From NCBI GenBank assembly GCA_022788205.1, contig JALEVQ010000029.1, positions 1 through 41,495 on the forward strand: a DNA stretch of 41,495 bases, in the 5' to 3' direction. The notes beneath the pieces were generated by a model. That model made no database searches. It worked only from the letters and a program-made list of their open reading frames with translations, and had not been told where the DNA came from. Positions within the stretch are counted from its first letter, which is position 1, and each line of letters begins with the position of its first letter. Positions 16,027-25,363 of this stretch are shown in pieces. The DNA is from Robinsoniella sp. GTDB taxonomy: Bacteria > Bacillota > Clostridia > Lachnospirales > Lachnospiraceae. Made by a program: the position numbers and the translations under genes.

Positions 16027-18738
16027 ATGAAAAAAGTATATATTTTGCAAAATCTGGATTGTGCAAATTGTGCTGCTAAAATGGAACAGAAAATCGCATC
16101 TCTTCCCGGTGTGGAAGAAGCCACGATCACATTTGCCACCAAACAGCTCCGCATCACGGCAGAAAATCCTGATGCACTGATACCAGAGATCCAAAAAATC
16201 GCAAATTCCTTAGAACCGGATGTCAAGATTGTAGAGAGAGCCAGAAGTTCGAACCGCCGTATAGCATCATCGTCTGACTTTTCCTTCTCTCAATCATCAA
16301 AAAACTCACAGGAACACCATCACGATCATGAACACGAGCATGACCATGATCACTGTTCCTGCGGCTGTGAAGATCATAATCATAATCATGATCACGAACA
16401 CGACCATCACCACGAGCATGACCATGATCACTGTTCCTGCGGCTGTGAAGACCATGATCATGAGCACGACCATCACCACGAGCACGACCATCACCATGTT
16501 CCTGGTCATCCTGAGGATTGTCAGTGTGAGCTGTGTCATCCACATGAAGAATACTGTGATGTCTGCGGTGAAAGTCTTGCCAACTGCACATGCCATATGC
16601 CCGATGCCGACTGTGTCAAGAGAGTTTATCTGATCGAAAATCTGGGCTGTGCAAACTGTGCCGCAAAGATGGAGCGAAAAATCAATGAAATTCCAGGTGT
16701 GACGAATGCAGTAGTTACCTTCGCCACAAAACAGCTCCGCGTCACAGCAAAGGATCCGGATGCTCTTTTAGATGAGATGCAGAAGCTCTGTTCCTCCGTG
16801 GAACCCGATATAAAAATCATTCCGAGAGACCCTCGTCCTAAAAGCGACGACGTTCTCCCCTTAAAAGAGACTTTTCCTGCTGCACGCCATCTTTCCGATA
16901 ACACCAAGACGCTCTGTGCCCTTGCTGCAGGAGCGATCCTGTTTGTTGCCGGTGAGATTATGGAGCGCATAGGCTTATCCCTTGCCTCCACCGCTGTCTT
17001 TCTCATCGCTTACCTTATTCTCGGCGGTCGTATTTTAATCACTGCAGGCAAAAACATCCTGCAGGGACATATTTTCGATGAAAACTTCCTGATGAGCATT
17101 GCGACACTCGGCGCCATCCTGGTTCAGGACTATCCTGAAGCTGTCGGCGTTATGCTTTTCTACCGCATTGGAGAATTTTTTGAACACGTCGCTGTGGAGC
17201 GCAGCCGCAGCCAGATCATGGATGCCGTCGATATGAGGCCTGAAACTGTCACGCTGGTGATCGGCGAAACCACACGCAAAATTCCCGCTGAGGAGGCAAA
17301 TGTCGGAGATATTCTGATGATCAAACCTGGGGATCGCATTCCTCTTGACGGAGTCATCATCGATGGTGAGAGCCGCATCGATACTTCTCCAGTGACTGGA
17401 GAACCCGTACCGGTCACCGCAAAATACGGCGACGAAGTAATTTCCGGCTGTGTCAACACCTCCGGTCTTTTAAAAATCCGTGTTGAAAAAGTACTTGAGG
17501 AATCTATGGTGACACGTATTTTGGATTCCGTAGAAAACGCTGCGGCAAGCAAGCCCAAAATCGATCGTTTTATCACACGCTTCGCGCGTGTCTATACTCC
17601 GTTCGTCGTATTTCTAGCGCTTGCCACCGCCATTATTCCTTCCCTGGTCACGGGAGACTGGCAGAAATGGGTTTATACTGCGCTGACTTTCCTTGTCATC
17701 AGCTGTCCATGTGCACTCGTCTTGAGCGTGCCGCTTGCCTTCTTCTCAGGAATTGGAGCTGGTTCTAAACGCGGTATCTTATTTAAAGGCGGTATCTCCC
17801 TCGAGGCAATGAAAGATGTCAAGGCTGTTGTCATGGATAAGACAGGAACGATCACAGAAGGCAATTTTGTTCTCCAACAGATTTCTCCTGTCAGCGGTGT
17901 CACTGAAAACGAACTTCTCAGTCTCTGTGCCAGCTGCGAGCTGACTTCCACTCACCCGATCGGAAACAGCATCGTTGCCGCCGCAAAAGAGAAAGATCTC
18001 AAGCTGACTGCTGCGACTTCCATCGAAGAGCTCGCCGGTCACGGTATCCGCGCCACCCTGTCCGGACAGACTATTCTGTGTGGAAACAAAAAACTGATGG
18101 AAAAACATCATATCCCGATGACCTCTCATCATGCCGCTTCCTTCGGCACAGAAGTGCTTGTGGCAAGAGATGGAATCTTTATCGGTTCGCTTGTGATCTC
18201 GGATACTCTGAAAAAAGACGCAAAATCAGCAATCTCCAAGCTGAAAAAGCTGGGCATCACAACGGCAATGCTGACCGGAGATGCAAAGGAAGCCGCCAAT
18301 GCCGTAGCCAGAGAGACCGGCATCGACGAAGTCCATGCAAAGCTCTTGCCAGAAGAGAAACTGACGGAGTTGAAACGGATCCGCGACAGCCACGGTTCTG
18401 TCATGTTTGTCGGTGACGGCATCAACGATGCACCTGTTCTCGCAGGCGCTGATGTCGGAGCCGCTATGGGAAGTGGCGCAGACGCCGCGATTGAAGCTGC
18501 CGACGTTGTATTCATGACTTCAAGTATGGAGGCGATCCCGACCGCTCTCTCCATTGCCCGCGCTACCAGCAGAATCTCCTGGCAAAACGTCATCTTTGCC
18601 CTGATTGTCAAAGCGTTCGTCATGATACTCGGTCTTGCCGGTATCGCTTCCATGTGGCTGGCTGTCTTCGCCGACACGGGTGTGGCAATGCTCTGCGTGC
18701 TGAACTCCATCCGGATTCTGTACAAAAAGGACAACTAA
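16027..18738 (+). CDS. Heavy-metal P1B-type ATPase (Zn/Cd/Pb class, ZntA/CadA-like) with two HMA domains and a His-rich linker
   Basis: 903 residues; ATG preceded by AAGGGGG. Exports Zn2+/Cd2+/Pb2+ (family knowledge). N-terminal HMA domain with CANC at about 12-15, a His/Asp/Glu-rich segment at about 97-167 containing two CSCGCEDH units, a Cys-rich stretch (QCELCHPHEEYCDVC), then a second HMA domain with CANC at about 208-211. The two HMA domains share long identical runs such as TFATKQLR. The core has TGEP, membrane motif SCPCALVLSVPL (Cys-Pro-Cys about 560-562), phosphorylation motif DKTGT (Asp about 604), STHPIG and GDGINDAP. CPC followed by this context indicates the Zn class rather than Cu. 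Controlled probably by the operator at 15907-15932; terminated at 18778-18850. Confidence 0.95.
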   Translation: MKKVYILQNLDCANCAAKMEQKIASLPGVEEATITFATKQLRITAENPDALIPEIQKIANSLEPDVKIVERARSSNRRIASSSDFSFSQSSKNSQEHHHDHEHEHDHDHCSCGCEDHNHNHDHEHDHHHEHDHDHCSCGCEDHDHEHDHHHEHDHHHVPGHPEDCQCELCHPHEEYCDVCGESLANCTCHMPDADCVKRVYLIENLGCANCAAKMERKINEIPGVTNAVVTFATKQLRVTAKDPDALLDEMQKLCSSVEPDIKIIPRDPRPKSDDVLPLKETFPAARHLSDNTKTLCALAAGAILFVAGEIMERIGLSLASTAVFLIAYLILGGRILITAGKNILQGHIFDENFLMSIATLGAILVQDYPEAVGVMLFYRIGEFFEHVAVERSRSQIMDAVDMRPETVTLVIGETTRKIPAEEANVGDILMIKPGDRIPLDGVIIDGESRIDTSPVTGEPVPVTAKYGDEVISGCVNTSGLLKIRVEKVLEESMVTRILDSVENAAASKPKIDRFITRFARVYTPFVVFLALATAIIPSLVTGDWQKWVYTALTFLVISCPCALVLSVPLAFFSGIGAGSKRGILFKGGISLEAMKDVKAVVMDKTGTITEGNFVLQQISPVSGVTENELLSLCASCELTSTHPIGNSIVAAAKEKDLKLTAATSIEELAGHGIRATLSGQTILCGNKKLMEKHHIPMTSHHAASFGTEVLVARDGIFIGSLVISDTLKKDAKSAISKLKKLGITTAMLTGDAKEAANAVARETGIDEVHAKLLPEEKLTELKRIRDSHGSVMFVGDGINDAPVLAGADVGAAMGSGADAAIEAADVVFMTSSMEAIPTALSIARATSRISWQNVIFALIVKAFVMILGLAGIASMWLAVFADTGVAMLCVLNSIRILYKKDN

Positions 18739-18777
18739 TATAACAATTTTTACACGCAAAATATTTTTTCATCCGAT

Positions 18778-18850
18778 GCCTGTTCTGATCATCTCCCACA
18801 AAATCTTTCTCTTCTTTTTGTGGAATATTGTCGGAACAGGCACATTTTTT
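18778..18850 (+). terminator. Terminator after the metal ATPase gene
   Basis: GCCTGTTCTGA (18778-18788) pairs with TCGGAACAGGC (18831-18841), with an inner CCCACAAAA/TTTTTGTGG stem, followed by six T residues at 18845-18850. Confidence 0.82.
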
Positions 18851-19200
18851 ACATAAAAATCCATTTTTTATAAAATTTTAACTACTAAAATCAAAAATAT
18901 ACCATTTCTTTTCCTCAGTTTCTATAGTAAAATAAATTACAGGGATTTTCTTCCTTTTTCCTCAATTTCATCAGATTGACCAAAAATCAAGAATATATCC
19001 TTTGCGTGTGATCATTGCCAGCCCAATCGATCATGCTCCCCAAGACGCCTTCAAAGCAAAGGTATTTTCTCTGCTTTGTCTTCATGGTCCTGGTACGCCA
19101 TGATACTATCCGTGCTCTCAGCATAGATTGCTGACTGACCAAGGGGATATGGATAGAAAACAGTATCAGATGAGAAGGTAACAAAACTATACTATGAATG
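18851..19200 (+). other. 350-bp intergenic leader with three hairpins upstream of the repeat protein
   Basis: No gene recognised. The left half is AT-rich with a possible -10 (TAAAAT near 18930) but no good -35. The right half contains three simple stems close together: CAAAGCA/TGCTTTG (19052-19078), CATGG/CCATG (19083-19102) and TCAGCA/TGCTGA (19118-19134). They could be a structured 5' leader of the surface-protein mRNA or remnants of another element. It matches no riboswitch core I know. Confidence 0.4.
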
Positions 19201-19218
19201 AAGGAGGTTCCTATTTTC

Positions 19219-22200
19219 ATGAAAAACAAAAAAGTGAGAACGATGGGCATTTGCCTGTCTGTCGCCATGGTCGCGAACACCACATCGCCTATGGCTGTCA
19301 TGGCACAGACATCTGAAAAATCCACCCCGTCCGTGACGATCAAAGTGGATCATTCTCGTTCTGTCTTGTTAAAGGCAGAAGAGCCGACTGTCGCGACTTC
19401 CAAGGTATATGATGGAACAGTCAATGCCGAAATTTTGGATCTCGGTCAGATCTCTGGCATCAAAGATGGGGACGATGTTTCCGTGGAGGCAGTCGCTGAA
19501 TACGAAAACAAAGATGCTGGTTCTGACAAAACCATTATCATTACTTATAATTTGACGGGCGAAGACGCAGACAAATATATTGCCCCAGACAGCATCTCCA
19601 TCGCGGAATGCGAAATTCTTCCCAAACCTTTACAGGTAGTCAATGCAAAAGCATCCGACAAAACGTATGACGGAACCGTTTCTGTTCAGCCAGATCAGAC
19701 ATCCCTTGGCGCTCTGAATGAAAAAGAAATCATTGAGGGCGATGATGTGGCTCTTGACACCTCAAAGGTTGTGATGACGGTCTCCAACCCGGATGCCGCC
19801 AAAAAGAAACCTGTCACAGCAGAAGGCTATGCACTGACAGGGGAAGATATCGGAAATTATGAGCTGTTAGATCCTAAGGTGACAGTGACGATTTATCCAA
19901 TCGAATATGACGCTGCTGTTCTGGAGCAAATCAAGTGGAATCAAGTAGAATTTGAATATAATGGTTCTGAACAGAAACCTGAAATTTTAGCGGACACGCT
20001 TCCTTCTGGTGTGTCAGTGAAAGATTACAACTACTCTGAAGACTGTGTCAATCCAGGCACAGAAAAGACGGTCAGCGCAACGCTCTCGTGTGACAGCAAA
20101 AATGTCACTCTTACAAACTCTTCCATCTCAACACAGTGGAGCATTGTCCCTTGTCAGCCGACTGTAGAGATTGATTACATCAATGAGACCGTGACGATCA
20201 CTTATCCAGAAAACTATCAGGATATTCCAGGGGTACAGGCAGGCGTCTCCTACACCGCTGAGAAAGAAGTCAAAAACGATGGCGCCAGCTCTGTTCTCCA
20301 GCTGACAGACTGGGATCTTCCACCTGCCGCTGACGCCAAAAATGTCACTGTCAAAGGTATGCTTTTCAACGAGCAGAGCGAAGTTTTCTATGCCGATGAG
20401 ATTTCCATCCCATCACGCCCTGTGTTAGAGGAGAGCGCAGCCGAGACTGCAGCTGCTCAGATCGCAGGCAGCTGGACTGCAACGACAGACAGCCTCACCT
20501 GTGATGAGTGGACGTCATCTGATTTAGAAATGCGTCTCGTATTTGCAGACGGATCGACAAGCGATTGGAAAGATGATGCTTCCTTCTCTGATTTAAAAGC
20601 GGGCACTCATATTGAAAGCGTTCAATTCCGCTCCAAAGCGATCGAAGGCAAACAGTTTGCTTCTGTTTTACAGACCGAGGCAGTGGACTTATATGTTCTT
20701 CAGGAAAGTACGATTTCCATGAAGAGTGAATTTGGAAAAGTATATGACGGTGAGCCTGCTTCTGTAGAAAATGATTTCTATACTTACAATGGCGACGGCG
20801 AAGTGGCTGTCACATGGTATGATTTGGATGGAAATCTTCTTGAAGAAGCTCCGACGGAAGTGGGAACATACCACATCATACTCTCTGTGGCACAGACTGC
20901 TCAGTACACAGCAACCTCCACAGAACCGATGACATACACCATCTCAAAAATGCAGGCTCCTGGAATTCTCTGGCCAACTGCAGAAGGAATCACATATGGT
21001 CAGTCTCTCGCTGACAGTGCGCTCTCTTCCGAAGATGCGGCAGGTTCCTTTGCTTGGAAAGATTCTTCCATTTTGCCATCCGTCTCGGACAGCGGCAAAA
21101 CATCCTATACTGTTGTTTATACGCCAAATGATACCGATCATTACGATTACTCTAATGTCACTCTGGAGCGCGGCATCACGGTGTCTGTCCAGAAAGCTTT
21201 AGCAACCATCGATACAAGCGCTGTCGCTCTTGCCTACACTTACAACGGAGAAGCTCAGGCTGTCAACTCTGGCGCTGTCTTGAATCACAGTGAGGCAGAA
21301 CTGTCCTACTCCATCGAGGCTGTCACAGAACCTGGTTCTTACACCTTGACCGTATCCGCCCCGGAGACCGACAATTATCTCGCTGCTTCCGCTGACGTAG
21401 AAATCACCGTTGCGAAAGCTGTGGCTCCTGAAATTCTCTGGCCGACAGCTGGCGAAATCACATACGGTCAGTCTCTCGCTGACAGTGTACTTTCTTCTGA
21501 GGATACCTTTGGCTCCTTCTCATGGCAGGACGATTCCATCATTCCGGCTGTAGCTGACAGCGGTATCACTGAGTACACCGTTGTCTACACACCGAACGAT
21601 ACCGAGCACTACGACTACTCCGATGTTGCCCTTGAAAACAACATCACGGTATCTGTCCAGAAAGCTTTAGCAAATATCGATACAAGCGCTATCGCTCTTA
21701 CCTACACTTACAGTTGGGAAGCTCAGGCTGTCAACTCTGGCGCTGTCTTGAATCACAATGAGGCAGAGCTCTCCTACTCCATCGAGGCTGTCACAGAACC
21801 AGGTTCTTATATCCTGACAATATCTGCTCCGGAAACTGACAACTACCTCGCCGTTTCCACTGACCTGGAACTGACGGTTGAAAAAGTTCCAGCTCCTGAA
21901 ATCATCTGGCCGACTGCAAGCGCACTCACATATGGTCAGGCTCTGGCTGACAGTACACTCTCATCCGAAGATGCCGCTGGCTCTTTCGCTTGGCAGGATG
22001 GCTCGATCACTCCGTCTGTAGCTGACAGCGATACCACAGAGTATACCGTTATCTATACACCAAATGACACGGATCATTACGATTATTCGAATGTCACTCT
22101 GGAACATACCGTCACGGTATCCGTTGAGAAGGCAGCTGCCTCCATCGATACAACCGGTATTTCACTCTCTTACATCTACGATGGAGAGGCTCATGCTGTC

Positions 22201-24192
22201 AACTCTGGCGCTGTCTTAAATCACAGTGAAGCAGAACTGTCTTACTCGATCGACGCAGTGACCGAACCTGGCACTTACACCTTGACCGTATCTGTTCCGG
22301 AGACCGACAACTATCTCGCTGCTTCTGCTGATGTGGAAATCACCGTTGAAAAGGCTCTGGCACCGGAAGTTCTCCTTCCGACAGCAAGCTCTATCACATA
22401 TGGTCAGTCTCTCGCTGACAGTGTGCTTTCTTCTGAGGATACCTTTGGCTCCTTCTCATGGCAGGATGATTCCATCATTCCGGCTGTGGCTGACAGTGAC
22501 ACCACAGAATACGCTGTGGACTATACGCCAAACGACACGGAGCACTATGACTATTCAGATGTCGATCTGGAGTACGGCATCACCGTATCTGTCGAGAAGG
22601 CAGCTGCCTCCATCGATACAACCGGTATTTCACTCTCCTACATCTACGATGGAGAGGCTCATGCTGTCAACTCTGGCGCTGTCTTAAATCATGACGAATC
22701 CGAACTGATTTATTCTCTGGACAGTGTGACAGATGCCGGAACCTATACCGTATCAATTTATTCACAGGAGACCGACAACTACGTTGCTGCTTCCGCTGAT
22801 GTGGAAATCACCGTTGAAAAAGCTGCTGCACCGGAAATTGTATGGCCGACTGCATCCGATATCACTTACGGTCAGGCGCTCTCCGAGAGCATTCTGACAG
22901 GCGGCATCACAGAATATGGCACTTTTGCCTGGGCAGAAGAGGTAGAACTTCCATCTGCCGGAACTGCTTCCTATGAAGTCATCTTCACTCCTTTCGACAC
23001 AGCAAACTATGATTGGTCACAGAGTGAGTATAGAAGCGAAGTTGCCGTAAATATCGCAAAGAAACCGGTAAGTGTTACCGTACCGAGCTTTGAAAAGACA
23101 TATGGCGATGCTGACCCTGATTTCACAGCCACAGCAGAAGGTATCCTTGAAGGTGATGTGCTGGCATATGAGCTGTCAAGAACCCCTGGAGAAAATGCCG
23201 GAACCTATGAAATCTCAGCTACAACCGGTGAACATTCCAACTATGAGATCTCTGTCCAGACCGGAACCCTGACAATCAGTCCGAAACCGCTGATTACTCT
23301 GGGCATAACATCCTCCTATATCACTGGATTTGATCAGGAAACACAGAATCAAACTGTCACCGTTACCATGCTCGACGGATCCACACCTCTTACAGAGGGA
23401 ACAGATTACACCTTAAATTATGATGCAAACTCTGCATCCGTCACTGTCTCCGGTATCGGCAACTATTGCGGAGAGCAGAAATACAATGGTTTTATCCTGA
23501 ATCGTTCCAACGAGCTGTGCTCCTTTGATACCGCTATTCTTCTCGATGAAGCTGCAAACCAAAAAACACTTTCCATCAAGACCTTCAGCAACCGCAGTCA
23601 AACCGGTGAAGAAGTACTCGACTCTTACGGAAATCCAGTTTATTCACAGCGCAACTTATCTTTGAGCCGTGAATTCCTTGATTCTCTCGCAGCACAGTCG
23701 ATTACACAGATCTCTTTACAGGTAGAAGAAGCAATCCTCATGATTCCTCTCGATTCCTTGACAGCTGACAGCTATCTTGTACGCCTCGCTCCGATGGAAT
23801 ACGAGGATATGACCTGGAGAGAATTCATGATTCTGGATGAATATGTAGAGTTATCCGATTCCTACCGTTTCCGCATCACAACACCATTGAGTGCAGAAGA
23901 AGCGGAAAAACTTGCATCCGAGGGAGCAGAGGTTCCGACCGAAAAAGATGTGACCTCCCAGATCGCAGGTTTGAGTGCCCGGATTGAAAAATCTGAGAGT
24001 GAAAAAGCCGCACAGGCAGAGGGAAGCCAGTTTGCTGAGCGCAAAGTTCTTCTCGTTCTCAGAGAATCTGAAAGCTACGATGCAGCAAGAGTAGAACTTG
24101 CTGTCACAGATTTACAAGACTCTTATCAGATGCAGCTTCCAGCAAGCGGTATGATCTGTCTTGTTCAGGACCGACCGGAAAATCAGTACTGA
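19219..24192 (+). CDS. Large secreted repeat protein with MBG/YDG-type Ig-like domains
   Basis: 1657 residues from ATG 19219, chosen because AAGGAGG lies 11 nt upstream while the ATG at 19198 precedes that site. Signal peptide at 1-33 with cleavage after AVMA. Domains: two YDG-type repeats (SKVYDGTV, DKTYDGTVS) up to about residue 230; Ig-like modules; four complete tandem 156-residue units, each an ILWPTA...ITYGQ half followed by an IDTS...AVNSGAVLNH half; a partial fifth unit; an MBG_2-type module (FEKTYGDADPDF); and a unique C-terminal region. No LPXTG, SLH, choline-binding motif or final transmembrane anchor was seen, so it is either released or held non-covalently. Likely adhesin or surface stalk; ligand unknown. 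Ends at a bidirectional terminator. Confidence 0.88.
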   Translation: MKNKKVRTMGICLSVAMVANTTSPMAVMAQTSEKSTPSVTIKVDHSRSVLLKAEEPTVATSKVYDGTVNAEILDLGQISGIKDGDDVSVEAVAEYENKDAGSDKTIIITYNLTGEDADKYIAPDSISIAECEILPKPLQVVNAKASDKTYDGTVSVQPDQTSLGALNEKEIIEGDDVALDTSKVVMTVSNPDAAKKKPVTAEGYALTGEDIGNYELLDPKVTVTIYPIEYDAAVLEQIKWNQVEFEYNGSEQKPEILADTLPSGVSVKDYNYSEDCVNPGTEKTVSATLSCDSKNVTLTNSSISTQWSIVPCQPTVEIDYINETVTITYPENYQDIPGVQAGVSYTAEKEVKNDGASSVLQLTDWDLPPAADAKNVTVKGMLFNEQSEVFYADEISIPSRPVLEESAAETAAAQIAGSWTATTDSLTCDEWTSSDLEMRLVFADGSTSDWKDDASFSDLKAGTHIESVQFRSKAIEGKQFASVLQTEAVDLYVLQESTISMKSEFGKVYDGEPASVENDFYTYNGDGEVAVTWYDLDGNLLEEAPTEVGTYHIILSVAQTAQYTATSTEPMTYTISKMQAPGILWPTAEGITYGQSLADSALSSEDAAGSFAWKDSSILPSVSDSGKTSYTVVYTPNDTDHYDYSNVTLERGITVSVQKALATIDTSAVALAYTYNGEAQAVNSGAVLNHSEAELSYSIEAVTEPGSYTLTVSAPETDNYLAASADVEITVAKAVAPEILWPTAGEITYGQSLADSVLSSEDTFGSFSWQDDSIIPAVADSGITEYTVVYTPNDTEHYDYSDVALENNITVSVQKALANIDTSAIALTYTYSWEAQAVNSGAVLNHNEAELSYSIEAVTEPGSYILTISAPETDNYLAVSTDLELTVEKVPAPEIIWPTASALTYGQALADSTLSSEDAAGSFAWQDGSITPSVADSDTTEYTVIYTPNDTDHYDYSNVTLEHTVTVSVEKAAASIDTTGISLSYIYDGEAHAVNSGAVLNHSEAELSYSIDAVTEPGTYTLTVSVPETDNYLAASADVEITVEKALAPEVLLPTASSITYGQSLADSVLSSEDTFGSFSWQDDSIIPAVADSDTTEYAVDYTPNDTEHYDYSDVDLEYGITVSVEKAAASIDTTGISLSYIYDGEAHAVNSGAVLNHDESELIYSLDSVTDAGTYTVSIYSQETDNYVAASADVEITVEKAAAPEIVWPTASDITYGQALSESILTGGITEYGTFAWAEEVELPSAGTASYEVIFTPFDTANYDWSQSEYRSEVAVNIAKKPVSVTVPSFEKTYGDADPDFTATAEGILEGDVLAYELSRTPGENAGTYEISATTGEHSNYEISVQTGTLTISPKPLITLGITSSYITGFDQETQNQTVTVTMLDGSTPLTEGTDYTLNYDANSASVTVSGIGNYCGEQKYNGFILNRSNELCSFDTAILLDEAANQKTLSIKTFSNRSQTGEEVLDSYGNPVYSQRNLSLSREFLDSLAAQSITQISLQVEEAILMIPLDSLTADSYLVRLAPMEYEDMTWREFMILDEYVELSDSYRFRITTPLSAEEAEKLASEGAEVPTEKDVTSQIAGLSARIEKSESEKAAQAEGSQFAERKVLLVLRESESYDAARVELAVTDLQDSYQMQLPASGMICLVQDRPENQY
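20956..23050 (+). repeat. Tandem repeats with exact 468-bp period inside the surface protein
   Basis: The unit boundary (codons for Ala-Pro followed by Gly/Glu and I/V, then W/L-P-T) recurs at 20956, 21424, 21892, 22360 and 22828, always 468 bp (156 codons) apart. Four units are complete; the fifth has only the first half in diverged form. First halves alternate in type (units 1 and 3 with SSEDAAGSFAW, units 2 and 4 with SSEDTFGSFSW), while second halves pair as 1-2 and 3-4. Confidence 0.9.
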
Positions 24193-24233
24193 TAAACCGT
24201 CCTTGAAAGAGGAAACCATAAGTATTGAAAAAG

Positions 24234-24276
24234 GGAGCGGCTTGACTGTTCAAACAGTCGAGCCACTCCTTTTTTC
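24234..24276. terminator. Bidirectional terminator between the repeat protein and the exchanger gene
   Basis: GGAGCGGCTTGACTGTT pairs with AACAGTCGAGCCACTCC, with two mismatches, flanked by T-runs on both strands. It fits the convergent arrangement. Confidence 0.9.
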
Positions 24277-24296
24277 ATTTTCCTCTTTCTTCCATC

Positions 24297-25229
24297 TCAC
24301 CGAATCACCAGATACACAAAATATCCGGCATACATCACTAACATCAAGATTCCTTCTTTTTTGACAAGTTTCTTATCATTGCCCACACAGACCCACAGTA
24401 AAACTGCGGATGCGATTGCCATGATTCCATCCACCATAAATTCTCTCGAATAGGGAATGGTCGTGATCAGGCTGCTCGTTCCCAGAACAAACAGAATATT
24501 AAAAATGTTGCTCCCCACAATATTTCCAATCGCGATATCTGCCTCGCCTTTGCGTGCCGCTGTGACCGATGTGACAAGTTCCGGAAGCGATGTTCCAAAT
24601 GCGACAATAGTTAAACCAATGATGCGGTCACTGATTCCGACCAGCTTTGCCAGATACGTTGCGCTGTCAACCGCCAGATTGCTTCCCCAGACAACGGCTC
24701 CCATGCCCGCCACTGTCATCACAATCAACAACCACAGCGGTCTCTTTTTGCTGTTCATGCTCTCTTCTTTCTTTGTCTTCGCAATCCAGAAAAGATAACA
24801 AAAAAATCCGACGAATAAAATCCACAGAAGAACACCTGAAACTTTTCCTAATTTTTCGTGTCCGCTTCCGAGCACAACGAGAATCACAGTGATAAACACC
24901 ACAAATGGAATCTCATATTTTACGGTCGATTCCTCCACCTTCAGTGTTGTAATACAGGCAGTGATGCCCAGGATCACCAGAATATTCAAAATATTACTGC
25001 CCAAAACATTTCCGATCGCAATCCCATCACTGCCCTTTCCTGCTGCACTGATACTGATCGCTGCCTCCGGCGCACTTGTCCCAAAAGCGACAATCGTCAA
25101 TCCAATAATCAAGCTCGGCATTCCAAAATGATCGGCGATCCCTGATGCCCCCTCAACAAAATAATCTGCTCCTTTCATCAGCAGCAAAAAGCCAAAAATC
25201 AATACGATGACCTGCCAGATACTCTCCAC
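24297..25229 (-). CDS. Calcium/sodium antiporter (CaCA family, YrbG-like)
   Basis: 310 residues, nearly all hydrophobic helices (about ten). Two inverted alpha-repeats are plain: VAFGTSAPEAAISISAA with GNVLGSNILNIL in the first half and VAFGTSLPELVTSVTAA with GNIVGSNIFNILFVLG in the second, the ion-binding signatures of the Na+/Ca2+ exchanger superfamily. A hydrophilic loop (KTKKEESMNSKK) separates the halves. It should exchange cytoplasmic Ca2+ for Na+ or H+ in the plasma membrane. ATG at 25229. It is a single-gene unit between a terminator upstream (25248-25340, ending the DHHW transcript) and one downstream. With the PMCA-type pump at 6019-8673 it is the second Ca2+ export candidate in the window. 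Confidence 0.93.
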   Translation of the reverse strand: MESIWQVIVLIFGFLLLMKGADYFVEGASGIADHFGMPSLIIGLTIVAFGTSAPEAAISISAAGKGSDGIAIGNVLGSNILNILVILGITACITTLKVEESTVKYEIPFVVFITVILVVLGSGHEKLGKVSGVLLWILFVGFFCYLFWIAKTKKEESMNSKKRPLWLLIVMTVAGMGAVVWGSNLAVDSATYLAKLVGISDRIIGLTIVAFGTSLPELVTSVTAARKGEADIAIGNIVGSNIFNILFVLGTSSLITTIPYSREFMVDGIMAIASAVLLWVCVGNDKKLVKKEGILMLVMYAGYFVYLVIR

Positions 25230-25247
25230 CGCTTTCCCTCCATTTCT

Positions 25248-25340
25248 AAAAAAATCAGGGGCTGCCGCAAAAAGATTCAGAGTGCGAAAATTTTCTCAAA
25301 ATCAGATCTCTTTCGTCTCTCTCTTTTTGCGATGCCCCTG
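25248..25340 (-). terminator. Terminator after the DHHW protein gene
   Basis: On the minus strand CAGGGGC (25340-25334) with CGCAAAAAGA pairs with TCTTTTTGCG and GCCCCTG (to 25256), enclosing about 45 nt, followed by a T-run from 25254 leftward. It is a long stem that insulates the exchanger gene from the upstream operon. Confidence 0.82.
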
Positions 25341-25363
25341 TCCTTCTTGTTGCTTGTTTTTTA

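Noticed and set aside
16223-16633. Three ORFs overlapping the His-rich part of the metal ATPase gene
   Set aside because: They are frame shadows of the repetitive His/Asp codons; their own translations are low complexity.
18987-19343. 118-codon minus-strand ORF upstream of and into the repeat protein gene, resembling a transposase remnant at its end
   Set aside because: It overlaps the signal-peptide region of a convincing plus-strand gene, has no ribosome binding site, and matches no transposase motif I can name.
20956-23050. CRISPR or satellite-like array
   Set aside because: The 468-bp period is a multiple of three and lies wholly inside one open reading frame with Ig-like protein repeats.
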